A DNA stretch of 64,000 nt from Wukongibacter sp050859025 (GCF_050859025.1 NZ_CP138200.1:6353987-6417986), one strand, 5' to 3'; positions 52,434-61,935 are shown, counted from the stretch's first letter. Notes: generated by a model not told the origin, from the letters alone. Numbers and translations are program-made.

Positions 52434-52522
52434 AATTGCATAATTACCATCCTAAAAAACTTACTACTACATATAATTTTAAAATCCCTAGAGCTATACC
52501 ATATATATTATGCAATTTCCTC
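52434..52522. repeat. family E repeat (shortened copy)
   Basis: It matches the reverse complement of the element at 63675-63798 (TTGCATAATTACCATCCTAA, then CTATACCATATATATTATGC) but lacks about 25 bp near one end. Confidence 0.55.
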
Positions 52523-52530
52523 AAATAAAA

Positions 52531-52560
52531 AAGTTTTTACAGATAACACTGTAAAAACTT
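52531..52560. repeat. 30-bp palindromic direct repeat, left of IS1182-type element
   Basis: Identical to 54084-54113. Arms AAGTTTTTACAG and CTGTAAAAACTT around ATAACA. The loop has the same orientation on both sides, so this is a direct repeat and thus a target duplication, not part of the IS ends. Confidence 0.75.
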
Positions 52561-54083
52561 CAGTCTGTCGACAAAGTATATGAGAGAATCCTAATATTCA
52601 AAAAGGATTCTCTCTTTTTATGTAGAATATATATAGTATAGATTTCTAAGAAAGGATTGAGTATTGTGCTGACTAAAAGAACAAATGATAATAGATACCA
52701 AATTGAAATGAATGCAATTGAAGATCTTGTTCCTAAGGAACATTTACTTAGAAAAATCGAAAAAGCTATAGACTTTAATTTCATCTATGATGAAGTTAAG
52801 GAGTTATATTCTAAAGATATTGGTAGACCAAGTATAGATCCAGTTGTTTTAATCAAGATAATATTAATTCAATATCTATATGGAATTTCGTCTATGAGAC
52901 AAACAATCAAAGAGTTAGAGGTTAATATTGCGTATAGGTGGTTTATCGGGTACTCAATGAGTGAAAAGATACCCCATTTTTCAACATTTAGTAAGAATTA
53001 CGAAAGAAGATTTAGAGATAGTAACCTGTTTAATAATATTTTTGCTAAGATTCTTCAAGAAGCTGATAAGCATAATTATATACATCCTGAACAAGTTTTC
53101 ATAGATGCTACGCATGTTAAGGCTAGCGCTAATAAGAAAAAGTATGTTAAAGAAGAAAAGGTGATTGAAGCTAAAAGATATCAAGAGCAATTAGATAAGG
53201 AAATTGCAATTGATAGAGAAAGTCATGGTAAAAAGCCTTTAAAACCAAGTACCAATGAAACTAAAAAAAACAGTAATTTGTAGCAAAACAGATAAAGATA
53301 GTGGTATGTTCTACAAAAGTGAAAAGGAAAAGTGTTTTGCTTACTCTGTTCATACAGCATGTGATGATAGTAACTTCATTCTAGGTTTCGAAGTTACAGC
53401 TGGGAATGTACATGATAGTAAGGCTTTTAACGACGTGTATGATAAAGTGAAACAGAGATATTTTGATGATATAGAAATAATTGCTGTAGACGCAGGGTAT
53501 GTAACACCATATATATGTAAAACAATAATTGATGATAAGAAGCTACCAGCCATGCCCTATAAAAGACCTATGACTAAAAAAGGGTTTTTTAAAAAATATG
53601 AATACATGTATGATGAATACTACGACCAATACATATGCCCGAATAATCAGGTATTAAAATATACTACGACAAATAGAGATGGATATAAGGAGTATAAATC
53701 GAACCCAAATATATGTAAGAATTGCATATACCTAGATAAATGTACACAAAGTAAAGCTTATCAAAAGGTTGTAACACGCCATGTTTGGGCAGAATATTTA
53801 GAGGAAGCAAATCATTTAAGACATAAACCATTAATTAAAGGAGCTTACAAGAGAAGAAAAGAAACTATAGAGCGAGTCTTTGCAGATGCAAAAGAGAAGC
53901 ATGGAATGAGGTATACAAGACTTAGGGGGTTAGCCAGAGTAACGATGGAAATAACCCTCAAATTTGCATGCATGAATTTAAAGAAACTAGCCAATAGGCT
54001 ATGGAAGAAAACTGTATATTTTTATTTATATAGATATAAAAGCCTACTTTACCGGAGCTTAGTAGGCTTTTGTCGACAATCTG
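52561..54083 (+). mobile_element. IS1182-type insertion sequence, frameshifted
   Basis: 1,523 bp with terminal repeats CAGTCTGTCGACAAA (left) and, read inward from the right, CAGATTGTCGACAAA. It encodes an IS1182-type transposase in two frames. It sits between two copies of a 30-bp palindrome; long palindromic target duplications are known for this family. Confidence 0.85.
52657..53283 (+). pseudogene. IS1182-type transposase, N-terminal part
   Basis: A 208-residue frame with the IS1182 N-terminal domain: LVPKEHLLRKIEKAIDF, GRPSIDPVVLIKIILIQYLYG and FSTFSKNYERRF, and the first catalytic Asp in VFIDATHVKASANKK. It leaves the transposase frame at an A8 run at 53264-53271. With seven A it would continue into the next frame. 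Whether this is an inactivating mutation or a slippage site cannot be told from one copy. Confidence 0.7.
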
Positions 54084-54127
54084 AAGTTTTTACAGATAAC
54101 ACTGTAAAAACTTCTTTGCTTATATAA
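53255..54127 (+). pseudogene. IS1182-type transposase, C-terminal part
   Basis: It continues the transposase after the A8 run: VTAGNVHDSKAF, the second Asp in IIAVDAGYVTP, a cysteine cluster (CPN, CKNCIYLDKC) and RRKETIERVFADAKEKHGMRY with the catalytic Glu. No stop codon occurs inside the IS; the frame crosses the right terminal repeat at 54083 and ends 44 bp into the flanking palindrome. Confidence 0.7.
54084..54113. repeat. 30-bp palindromic direct repeat, right of IS1182-type element
   Basis: Identical to 52531-52560. As RNA it is a terminator-like hairpin, which was probably the target structure. Confidence 0.75.
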
Positions 54128-54345
54128 AACTTATTTATACATCTACATTTTGACTTCATAAATAGTTAATGCTTCAAAAATATTTGAAAAATCAAAATGT
54201 AAAAATTTTATTGCCACTTTTATATTTGAAGCAATTACATAGTTCCAACTCGATACAATTCTATTATATATACGGTATATATCTAATGATTCCAAGACTA
54301 TATATAGCAATGGATCTTTTGAGATTATAATTACTCAGTTATATA
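54123..54345. repeat. degraded family B element followed by degraded family E element
   Basis: 54123-54224 keeps TATAAAACTTATTTATACAT and AATTTTATTGCCACTTTTATA-type ends of family B. 54238-54345 aligns loosely with the family E copy at 63675 (CAATTACATAGTTCCAAC, GGTATATA, GATTATAATTAC). Confidence 0.45.
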
Positions 54346-54514
54346 TTATTGCTTTTTTTCTAAAGTTTTGTACATATTTTTCATTTTTATAAATAAAAAT
54401 AAGTATAATTTACTTTCTATAGCTACCATACTATATAATTTAATAATTCTCATGGAAAAATGTAAAAGCTTTCATCACTTTATTTTACTTTTAAAGACTA
54501 CAGGAGGATCATCA

Positions 54515-54784
54515 ATGTGGAAAATAATACTAACTTCTTTTTGGATGGTTTTTATTGCTGAGTTAGGTGATAAAACACAGTTACAGACTATGTTACTAGC
54601 AACTCAGACAAAATCTATTTGGGGTGTTTTTATTGGAGCATCTCTCGCCCTTGTTCTTAGTGCTTTGATAGGGGTTTTAGTAAGTACATATATAACGAAG
54701 CTAATTCCACCAAATTACCTTAATTTTGCAGCAGGCAGCGCTTTTATCATTATAGGCGTACTAACTCTACTAGGAAAAGTATAG
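54515..54784 (+). CDS. TMEM165/GDT1-type (UPF0016) membrane protein
   Basis: An 89-residue single-repeat member with the signature FIAELGDKTQLQT (residues 12-24) and three hydrophobic helices. Bacterial relatives transport Mn2+ or Ca2+, some acting as paired half-size proteins; no partner is adjacent. ATG at 54515 with AGGAGG upstream; in-frame ATGs before it lack a ribosome site. Confidence 0.82.
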   Translation: MWKIILTSFWMVFIAELGDKTQLQTMLLATQTKSIWGVFIGASLALVLSALIGVLVSTYITKLIPPNYLNFAAGSAFIIIGVLTLLGKV

Positions 54785-54927
54785 TTTATTGTATTATTAC
54801 CTTATCTATACTCTGGGGCATTCCCCCCTTTCCTTTAGTAGTATTTCTCTATGATAAATAATATAAAAGCTTAGGGACATCGCTCCCTTCGTTTTGGTTA
54901 AATTTTTCTTCGAAAAATGATATCAAA

Positions 54928-54956
54928 TAAAAAAGGCCATAGCCTTAGCTATGACT
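54928..54956 (-). terminator. terminator of noc
   Basis: Minus-strand arms GTCATAGC and GCTATGGC around TAAG, followed by CTTTTTT, just after the noc stop. Confidence 0.85.
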
Positions 54957-54959
54957 TTC

Positions 54960-55763
54960 TTATTTCTTTTTTGGTATTTTTACAACAACTTCTATGTAAT
55001 CACCTTTATCAGCTTGACTATACTTCGCGTCTAATCCTGTATCTCTAATAGCATTATATGCATTTTTTAAAGTATTTAAATAAATTCTAAAGTTTAATGC
55101 GCTCTTAATCGATTGCCTTCTTTCTGGTTCTTCCGATTCATTTATCTCTTCAAGTTTATCCTTGATAATTCTTTCAGTCTTTTTAACATTTAAACCTTTC
55201 TTTATTACTATCTCCAATATTTCTTTCTGTGTTTCCTCATCAGGTAACTTCAATAAGGCTCTTCCGTGTCTCTCTGTCAAGTTATTCTCTATCAGCATAC
55301 CTTTTATTTCATTAGGTAGTTTTAATATTCTTAACTTATTTGCGATGGTAGATTGATTTTTTCCAACCTTCTCAGCCAATTCCTGCTGCGTAAATCCATG
55401 TTCACTAACTAGTCTATGGTAGCCTTCTGCTTCTTCTATAAAATTAAGATCATCTCTTTGAAGATTCTCAATAAGTGCTACTACTGCACTATCTTCATCG
55501 CTCATTTCAATAATTATTGCTGGGATTACATCCAAACCTGCCAGTTTTGAAGCCCTTAAACGTCGTTCCCCAGCAACTAGTTCATATTCTTCTTCATTCC
55601 TTAATCTTACACTGATTGGTTGGATTACTCCATATGATTTTATAGATGAGCAGAGCTCTTCAAGACTTTCTTGACTAAAAAATTTCCTAGGCTGATATGG
55701 ATTAGGCTTGATACTTTCAATAGATAAATATGTAACCTTATTTTTCAAACTAACATTTTCCAT
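54960..55763 (-). CDS. noc: ParB-family nucleoid occlusion protein
   Basis: A 267-residue ParB paralogue with the CTP-binding motif AGERRLRASK and a helix-turn-helix (TQQELAEKVGKNQSTIANKLR). It is encoded between rsmG and parAB, the usual place for noc in Firmicutes, where the protein binds its own sites and blocks division over the nucleoid. N-terminal membrane-targeting helix is not obvious. A second ParB is encoded at 50175. Confidence 0.88.
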   Translation of the reverse strand: MENVSLKNKVTYLSIESIKPNPYQPRKFFSQESLEELCSSIKSYGVIQPISVRLRNEEEYELVAGERRLRASKLAGLDVIPAIIIEMSDEDSAVVALIENLQRDDLNFIEEAEGYHRLVSEHGFTQQELAEKVGKNQSTIANKLRILKLPNEIKGMLIENNLTERHGRALLKLPDEETQKEILEIVIKKGLNVKKTERIIKDKLEEINESEEPERRQSIKSALNFRIYLNTLKNAYNAIRDTGLDAKYSQADKGDYIEVVVKIPKKK

Positions 55764-55895
55764 TGTACACGTCCCCTTATTAATAATACTACCTACTTAA
55801 TTTTATTTCGTCATAAAGCCCTTACTTCCTTCTTATTTTTTCATTAATTTGTTAAATTTTGTGTATATGGCATTTATGACATAGAGTTCATATAT

Positions 55896-56615
55896 CTAAA
55901 TTAGTGGCTTTTTTGTCGGCATTCCAGCTTTTCTAGGATATTTACTAGGAGTTGATTTTATCTTTTTTATAATCACTAGATTATGTCCAGAATCACTGTA
56001 TGGTAAATTAACATTAAGTATATCTACTATCTCTCCACCTAGAATATTTAAAGCCTTTTTTGCATTTTCAATCTCTTCCTGAGCCTTTGGCCCCTTAAGA
56101 GCAATAAAGTATCCATTAACCTTAACAAAGGGTAAGCAGTATTCACATAGAACAGCTAATTCAGCTACAGCCCTAGCAACCGCAATATCATACTTTTCCC
56201 TATACTCTTCATCTCTTCCATAGTCCTCTGCTCTACCATGTAAAAATTCCACCTGACTAAGCTCTAATTCATTACACACCGTTTCCAGGTACTTAATTCT
56301 TTTATTTAGAGAATCTAATAACGTAAGGTTTAAATTTTCATTAAAAACCTTGAGAGGTATACCTGGAAAACCTGCACCTGTACCAACATCAATTATTTTA
56401 GAGTCATTTCTTACAACTCCAGTTAGCATACATGCCAGTGAGTCAAGAAAATGCTTTATCATGATCTCCCTCTCATCGGTTATACCAGTTAGATTTATCT
56501 TTTTATTCCACTCAATTAGCAGATTCTTATACTTGGTGAATCTATCTATCATTCTATCATCAATATCTAATCCTAATTCTTGACCACCTTGTCTTAAAAT
56601 GTCTTTGTTATTCAT
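55896..56615 (-). CDS. rsmG: 16S rRNA (guanine527-N7)-methyltransferase
   Basis: A 239-residue SAM methyltransferase: KINLTGITDEREIMIKHFLD, motif I IIDVGTGAGFPGIPLK (residues about 74-89) and ALKGPKAQEE. It methylates G527 of 16S rRNA. The start overlaps the mnmG stop by eight bases. Confidence 0.94.
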   Translation of the reverse strand: MNNKDILRQGGQELGLDIDDRMIDRFTKYKNLLIEWNKKINLTGITDEREIMIKHFLDSLACMLTGVVRNDSKIIDVGTGAGFPGIPLKVFNENLNLTLLDSLNKRIKYLETVCNELELSQVEFLHGRAEDYGRDEEYREKYDIAVARAVAELAVLCEYCLPFVKVNGYFIALKGPKAQEEIENAKKALNILGGEIVDILNVNLPYSDSGHNLVIIKKIKSTPSKYPRKAGMPTKKPLI

Positions 56616-58506
56616 TTTCAGTCCCCCTCCTTCTTCTTTGTTGCTCTAAGAATACAAGCAATACAGATATGTCAGCAGGAGATACTCCAGAAATTCTAGA
56701 AGCCTGACCAACAGAAAGAGGTTTTATATCATCTAGCTTTTGTCTTGCTTCTATTCTAAGTCCCTCTATCTTACTATAATCGATATCTGGTGATAGCTTC
56801 TTACTCTCCAATTTCTTAAATTGGTCTATTTGTCTTAGCTGTTTTGTAATATAGCCTTCATACTTAATTTGTACATTACATTGCTCCGCTACATTTCTTT
56901 TTATATTTTCCGGTCTATCTACGTCTATTTCCTTTAGCATCTCATAATCAAGCTCAGGTCTCTTTAAAAGATCGTATAAAGATATACTGCTCTTAATCTC
57001 CGAGCTATTATTGCTTTCAAGAAACTTATTCGCTTCACTTGGCTTAACCATTGTATTTTTAAGCCTATCCATTTCCTCTTTAATTTCTGATTTTCTCTCA
57101 ATATACTTCTTATATCTCTCTTCGCTGGCTAATCCAATTTTATATCCCTTCTCTGTCAATCTAAGATCAGCATTATCTTGTCTTAGAACTAACCTATACT
57201 CCGCCCTAGATGTCATCATTCTATAGGGCTCATTTGTCCCCTTTGTAACGAGATCATCTATTAAAACTCCAATATATGCCTCTGATCTATCTAGTATAAA
57301 TGGTTCTTCCCCTTTAATCTTTAAAACAGCATTTATTCCTGCAATTAGACCTTGAGCAGCAGCTTCTTCATAACCTGATGATCCATTAAATTGACCTGCC
57401 GAAAATAAATTTTCAATATTTTTAAATTCAAGAGATAGCTTTAACTCAGTTGGATCTATACAGTCATACTCAATGGCATAGGCCGGCCTCATAATTTTTA
57501 CATCCTGAAGTCCCGGTATAGTGCTGAGAAAAGCTATTTGTACATCTTCAGGTAGACTTGTAGACATTCCCTGAACATACATTTCATTTGTATTTAAACC
57601 CTCGGGCTCTATAAACAATTGATGTCTATTCTTATCAGCAAATCTAACTATTTTATCTTCAATAGAGGGACAATATCTTGGCCCAGTTCCCTCTATTTTT
57701 CCACCATACATAGCAGACCTATGTAGATTTTTATATATAATTCTGTGAGTTTCTCCATTTGTATAGGTAAGCCAGCATGAAATCTGATCCTTACTAAGAT
57801 CATCGTTCATAAAGGAGAAGGGTACTATTAAATCATCACCTGGTTGTTCTTCCATTTGTGTGAAATCTAAGGTCTTCATATCTACCCTAGCTGGAGTTCC
57901 TGTTTTAAATCGTGTGAGCTTAATACCTAGTTTTTCTAAACTCCCAGTAAGCTCTAAGGAAGGTGCCAAACCATTTGGTCCACTTTGAAAGCTAGATTGT
58001 CCTATAAAAATCTTTCCACCTAAGTATGTTCCAGTTGCTAAAATAACAGCCTTGCTATAATATATAGAACCAGCCCTAAGTACTACACCCTTTACTATCT
58101 TATCCCCAGTAAGTATCTCAACAACTTCACCCTGCTTTATATCTAAACCATTTACATTTTCTAGAGTTTTCTTCATTTCTGTATGATATATATGCTTATC
58201 AGCCTGAGCCCTCAAAGAATGTACAGCTGGTCCCTTAGCAGTATTTAACATTCTACTTTGTATAAAGGCTTTATCAATATTAAGTCCCATTTCGCCACCT
58301 AAAGCATCTATCTCTCTGACTAAATGTCCTTTTCCAGTTCCACCTATAGAAGGATTGCAGGGCATCATTGCTATTGAATCAAGGTTAATAGATAGTAATA
58401 GAGTTTTTTGTCCCATTCTTGCACTGGCAAGTGCGGCCTCACAGCCTGCATGTCCTGCTCCAATAACTATGACATCATATGTATCGGCTTCAAACCTTTC
58501 AGTCAT
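56608..58506 (-). CDS. mnmG: tRNA uridine-5-carboxymethylaminomethyl enzyme MnmG
   Basis: A 632-residue FAD enzyme that acts with MnmE on U34 of tRNAs. DVIVIGAGHAGCEAALASAR binds FAD, MPCNPSIGGTGKGHLVREID is the family signature, and ILATGTYLGGKI and FNGSSGYEEAAAQGL follow. ATG at 58506 is preferred because GGAGGTG precedes it; the ATG at 58521 overlaps that site. Confidence 0.95.
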   Translation of the reverse strand: MTERFEADTYDVIVIGAGHAGCEAALASARMGQKTLLLSINLDSIAMMPCNPSIGGTGKGHLVREIDALGGEMGLNIDKAFIQSRMLNTAKGPAVHSLRAQADKHIYHTEMKKTLENVNGLDIKQGEVVEILTGDKIVKGVVLRAGSIYYSKAVILATGTYLGGKIFIGQSSFQSGPNGLAPSLELTGSLEKLGIKLTRFKTGTPARVDMKTLDFTQMEEQPGDDLIVPFSFMNDDLSKDQISCWLTYTNGETHRIIYKNLHRSAMYGGKIEGTGPRYCPSIEDKIVRFADKNRHQLFIEPEGLNTNEMYVQGMSTSLPEDVQIAFLSTIPGLQDVKIMRPAYAIEYDCIDPTELKLSLEFKNIENLFSAGQFNGSSGYEEAAAQGLIAGINAVLKIKGEEPFILDRSEAYIGVLIDDLVTKGTNEPYRMMTSRAEYRLVLRQDNADLRLTEKGYKIGLASEERYKKYIERKSEIKEEMDRLKNTMVKPSEANKFLESNNSSEIKSSISLYDLLKRPELDYEMLKEIDVDRPENIKRNVAEQCNVQIKYEGYITKQLRQIDQFKKLESKKLSPDIDYSKIEGLRIEARQKLDDIKPLSVGQASRISGVSPADISVLLVFLEQQRRRRGTENE

Positions 58507-58580
58507 AAATTCCACCTCCATGAATCTAACTAATCTCCTATGCTAGTAAACTATATATTTCGGTTCATATTTTTCTTAAG

Positions 58581-58686
58581 GACTTTTGATATTTCATTTG
58601 AGTGATGTTTATTAGCCTGTTTTCTCCTTCAAAATTATATAGAAAAACAGGCTGATTGTCTGAACGAAAAGGAAATATCAAAAGGC
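58581..58686. repeat. nested inverted repeat between mnmE and mnmG
   Basis: Outer arms CTTTTGATATTTC and GAAATATCAAAAG (13 bp perfect), inner arms AGCCTGTTTTCT and AGAAAAACAGGCT. It could be an attenuator or a mobile-repeat remnant. No terminal U tract. Confidence 0.5.
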
Positions 58687-58723
58687 CACCACTCAGAAAC
58701 TATCATAACGAGTTAAAATAAAA

Positions 58724-60106
58724 TTACTTTCCTAAACAGAAATTAGCAAATATCTTATCAATAATATTGTCATCAACTGTATCTCCTGTTATTTCACCTA
58801 AAGCATCGTAGCAATCCTTAATATCCACCTCTAGCAAATCGAAGGGAAGATTTTGTTTAATAGCATCAATACCTTCATTAATACTTCTTAGGGCATTTTC
58901 AAGGGATGCCTTATGTCTTACATTAGTAACGAAATAACTACTTGCCGACTTAACTTGTCCACCATAAACCATTTTTACTATCTCATCTTCAATTTCTGTA
59001 AGCCCTTTTTCTTGGGTAATAGAAGATCTAATTATTTTCTTTTCCTTTAAAAGTTCCTGAAGCTCATCTTCCCCTATCTTAATAGGTAAATCAGTTTTAT
59101 TTAAAATAATTATTGCCTTTCTTTTTTCGATAAGCTCAAGTATTTCCTTATCTTCCTTTGTTAATTCCTCTGAGGCATCCAAAACTAAAATGATTAGATC
59201 TGCTTTATTGAAAAATTCCTTACTTCTTTCTACACCAATCTTTTCAACTATATCTTCCGTCTCTCTAATTCCAGCTGTATCAACAATCTTAAGGGGTATA
59301 CCCTTTACACTAAGATTTTCTTCAATAACGTCCCTAGTAGTACCTGGAATATCTGTAACTATAGCCCTTGATTCTCTTAGAAGAGCATTTAATAGCGATG
59401 ATTTTCCTACATTGGGTTTTCCTATAATAACAGTATTTAGACCTTCTCTAATAATCTTACCCGTTTCTGATGTTTTTAGAAGCCCTTCAAGATTTTCCTT
59501 TATAGCTTCTGAATTAGATAGTAGCTCTGGATATGTTATCTCCTGAATATCCTCTTCAGTATAATCAATACTAACATGTATATGGGCTAATGTCTCAATA
59601 ATGGCACCTCTTACTTCCTTAACCTTTTTAGATAAAGTTCCTTCAAGTTGATTTAAAGCCACATCAAAGCCCTTATCGGTTTTTGCACTTATCAAGTCCA
59701 TAACTGCTTCTGCCTGAGCCAAATCTATTCTTCCATTCAAAAAGGCCCTTTTAGTAAATTCGCCAGGATCAGCCATCCGAGCTCCACTTCTTAAAATAAG
59801 CTCTAATATATTTCTTGTTGGAACTATTCCACCGTGACAATTTATTTCTACTACATCCTCTTTCGTATATGTATATGGTGTCTTCATGTAGACCACAAGA
59901 ACTTCATCTAAGACTTTATCCTTTTCCCTATCAAAAATATGTCCATATACCATTTTTCTCTGTGGAAATTCCTTTATGCTAATACCTTTTTTAGACCTAA
60001 ATATACTATCTAAGATATTTATAGCATTTGATCCGCTTATTCTAATTATGCTTATACCTGCTTCACCGGGAGCAGTGGCAATGGCAGTAATAGTATCATC
60101 TATCAT
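58724..60106 (-). CDS. mnmE: tRNA modification GTPase MnmE
   Basis: A 460-residue protein: N-terminal tetrahydrofolate-binding domain, helical domain with an inserted G domain (IIGKPNVGKSSLLNALL, DIPGTTRDVIEE, VDTAGIRETED, NKTDLP), and the C-terminal CLGK motif whose cysteine is needed for activity. Partner of MnmG. ATG with GAGGTG upstream; transcribed separately from jag because a terminator lies between. Confidence 0.95.
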   Translation of the reverse strand: MIDDTITAIATAPGEAGISIIRISGSNAINILDSIFRSKKGISIKEFPQRKMVYGHIFDREKDKVLDEVLVVYMKTPYTYTKEDVVEINCHGGIVPTRNILELILRSGARMADPGEFTKRAFLNGRIDLAQAEAVMDLISAKTDKGFDVALNQLEGTLSKKVKEVRGAIIETLAHIHVSIDYTEEDIQEITYPELLSNSEAIKENLEGLLKTSETGKIIREGLNTVIIGKPNVGKSSLLNALLRESRAIVTDIPGTTRDVIEENLSVKGIPLKIVDTAGIRETEDIVEKIGVERSKEFFNKADLIILVLDASEELTKEDKEILELIEKRKAIIILNKTDLPIKIGEDELQELLKEKKIIRSSITQEKGLTEIEDEIVKMVYGGQVKSASSYFVTNVRHKASLENALRSINEGIDAIKQNLPFDLLEVDIKDCYDALGEITGDTVDDNIIDKIFANFCLGK

Positions 60107-60257
60107 TAAAACACCTCATTCTAACTATGGTATTTTCTATAACACATAGGAAATTATATACTTTTTTATTATTCCAATTTTAACATAAAAAAATCAAAAC
60201 TCAAGTATATATATCCTCATTAATAAAACCTTAAGCTGCAAGACAACCCATAACAAT

Positions 60258-60283
60258 AAAACCCAGTATGAATACTGGGTTTT
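60258..60283. terminator. terminator between jag and mnmE
   Basis: Perfect 11-bp arms AAAACCCAGTA and TACTGGGTTTT around TGAA; A and T flanks allow either direction. It ends the rpmH-to-jag transcript. Confidence 0.85.
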
Positions 60284-60303
60284 AAAATAATTTCATAGCT
60301 ATC

Positions 60304-60406
60304 TATAGGGATTTAAGTAGAGACTTTAATTTATACATGTCCAAAACTCTCAGAAATACTGAGTATTTGTACATGTATAAATTAAGTTCTACTATTCAAC
60401 CCTATA
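60304..60406. repeat. MITE family A, CCCTATA-ended subtype
   Basis: Ends TATAGGGATTTAAGTAGAG and CTACTATTCAACCCTATA; joined to the following family C element, as at 46200. Confidence 0.8.
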
Positions 60407-60509
60407 TAGATAAACAACGCTAATATTTAAAATAAATTTTAAAAAAATAATAAATACTTCTATATTTTTTCTTTGAAATTTATTAAACCTTAAAGTTGCT
60501 TATCTCTAC
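60405..60509. repeat. MITE family C
   Basis: Ends TATAGATAAACAACGC and AAAGTTGCTTATCTCTA. The right end overlaps the jag stop codon (60506-60508), so the element supplies the end of that gene. Confidence 0.7.
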
Positions 60510-61123
60510 TTTAAAAATATAACTACTTTTCTATTTGGTTCATCACCTTGACTTTTTGTACCTACATAAGGATTATTCTGAAGAGCCGAATGAATAATTC
60601 TTCTTTCATATGGGTTCATCGGGTCAAGGGTAATATTCTTCCTAAACTTTTTAACTTTATAAGCTAATTTATTTGCAAGCTTAATTAATGTTTGTTCTCT
60701 CTTTTTTCTATAATTTTCAGTATCCAATACTACTCTAATATAGTTTGAGTCTCCACTGTTAACTACTAAGCTAACAAGATATTGAAGAGCATCAAGAGTT
60801 TGTCCTCTCCTACCTATTAAAAGGGCTACATCCTTACCAACTATTTCAATATGAAGACTGCTCCCCTTTAATTCTGCCTTAAGCACAGCAGGAATTTTCA
60901 TAGAATCTAATATTTTTTCTAAAAACTCTGTAGCTTTCTCGGCGGGATTCTCTTTAAGAGTTACTCTAACCTTAGCAGACTTGTTTCCAAATAAACCCAG
61001 AAAACCTTTACTAGGTTCTTCTAAAACTTCTACTTCTACTCTATCCCTTGTAGTGTTTAGTTCACTTAACGCGCTACTTATTGCTTCAGCAATAGTTTTA
61101 TCAGTCTTTTCTACAAACTTCAT
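60506..61123 (-). CDS. jag: RNA-binding protein Jag / KhpB
   Basis: A 205-residue protein from the ATG at 61123 (AAGGAGGAG upstream). N-terminal Jag domain (GFLGLFGNKSAKVRV), KH domain with GRRGQTLDALQYLV in place of a classical GxxG loop region, and C-terminal R3H domain (MNPYERRIIHSALQ). It affects cell elongation and small-RNA biology in relatives. It overlaps the translation unit of yidC closely (4-bp gap). Confidence 0.92.
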   Translation of the reverse strand: MKFVEKTDKTIAEAISSALSELNTTRDRVEVEVLEEPSKGFLGLFGNKSAKVRVTLKENPAEKATEFLEKILDSMKIPAVLKAELKGSSLHIEIVGKDVALLIGRRGQTLDALQYLVSLVVNSGDSNYIRVVLDTENYRKKREQTLIKLANKLAYKVKKFRKNITLDPMNPYERRIIHSALQNNPYVGTKSQGDEPNRKVVIFLK

Positions 61124-61127
61124 ACTA

Positions 61128-61817
61128 TTATTTCTCCTCCTTAAGCACATCGCCCTTAGGCAAGAAGAACTGTTGTGCCATTTGGAATAAGTTGCTTATA
61201 ACCCAGTATAGAGTAAGTCCAGCTGGGAAGCTTCTACCCCACATTAAAATCATAACAGGTAAAAGTAAGTTCATAGTTTTTAAAGCTTGAGGCTGGTCAG
61301 TTTGATTAGCGGTATTCATAGTATTCATTGATATGTATGTACTAATTGCGGCGATAATTGGTAATATACCAGGTACTGCAAAATTCCCTATCATAAATAC
61401 ATCTGGATCAACTAGATTCTTTAACCATAGAAATGAAACACTTGTAGCTTGAGCAGCAAGCTCCGCATTGTTTTGGAAAACGTATTCAACAGGATTTCTT
61501 AAGGCTCCAAACAGCCCAAAAAGAATAGGCATCTGAATGAGTAAAGGTAAACACCCACCCAAAGGATTTATCTTATACTCTTTATATAGTTCCATCGTCT
61601 TAACATTTAGGGTCTCTTTATCATTCTTATACTTGTTTTGAAGCTTCTTTAATTCAGGCTGTAATTTTTGCATTTCCTTTGTCTGTTTAAGTTGATTTAG
61701 TGTAAGCGGTAACAGGGCTACCTTAACTATCACCGTAAACAAGATTATTGCTATAGCGTAATTGTTAACTAAATTGTAAATAAAAAACAGTAATGAACCT
61801 AATGGCTTTGATATCAA
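61128..61817 (-). CDS. yidC: membrane protein insertase YidC
   Basis: A 229-residue Oxa1/YidC/SpoIIIJ protein with five helices: NYAIAIILFTVIVKVALLPL, GGCLPLLIQMPILFGLFGAL, and LPVMILMWGRSFPAGLTLYW. TTG start at 61817 with GGGGGTAA upstream. It lacks a lipoprotein-type signal cysteine, as is common in clostridia. Confidence 0.93.
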   Translation of the reverse strand: MISKPLGSLLFFIYNLVNNYAIAIILFTVIVKVALLPLTLNQLKQTKEMQKLQPELKKLQNKYKNDKETLNVKTMELYKEYKINPLGGCLPLLIQMPILFGLFGALRNPVEYVFQNNAELAAQATSVSFLWLKNLVDPDVFMIGNFAVPGILPIIAAISTYISMNTMNTANQTDQPQALKTMNLLLPVMILMWGRSFPAGLTLYWVISNLFQMAQQFFLPKGDVLKEEK

Positions 61818-61871
61818 CGTTTTACCCCCTATCGCTACTATACTAGTTCTTTTATCTTAATGCATTTTAAT

Positions 61872-61935
61872 CCCAGATTATGCATAGAAAATCCAAAATT
61901 TTTTTGTATTTTAAACTTTCTATGAATAATCTGGG
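61872..61935 (-). promoter_or_regulatory. long hairpin between yidD and yidC
   Basis: Arms CCCAGATTATGCATAGAAA and TTTCTATGAATAATCTGGG pair over 19 bases with one mismatch. No U tract follows, so it may attenuate read-through or protect the upstream rpmH-rnpA-yidD message. Confidence 0.55.

Noticed and set aside
52531..54113. Treating the 30-bp palindromes as the ends of the IS1182-type element
   Set aside because: Their loops are in the same orientation on both sides, so they are direct repeats; true terminal repeats (CAGWYTGTCGACAAA) start immediately inside.
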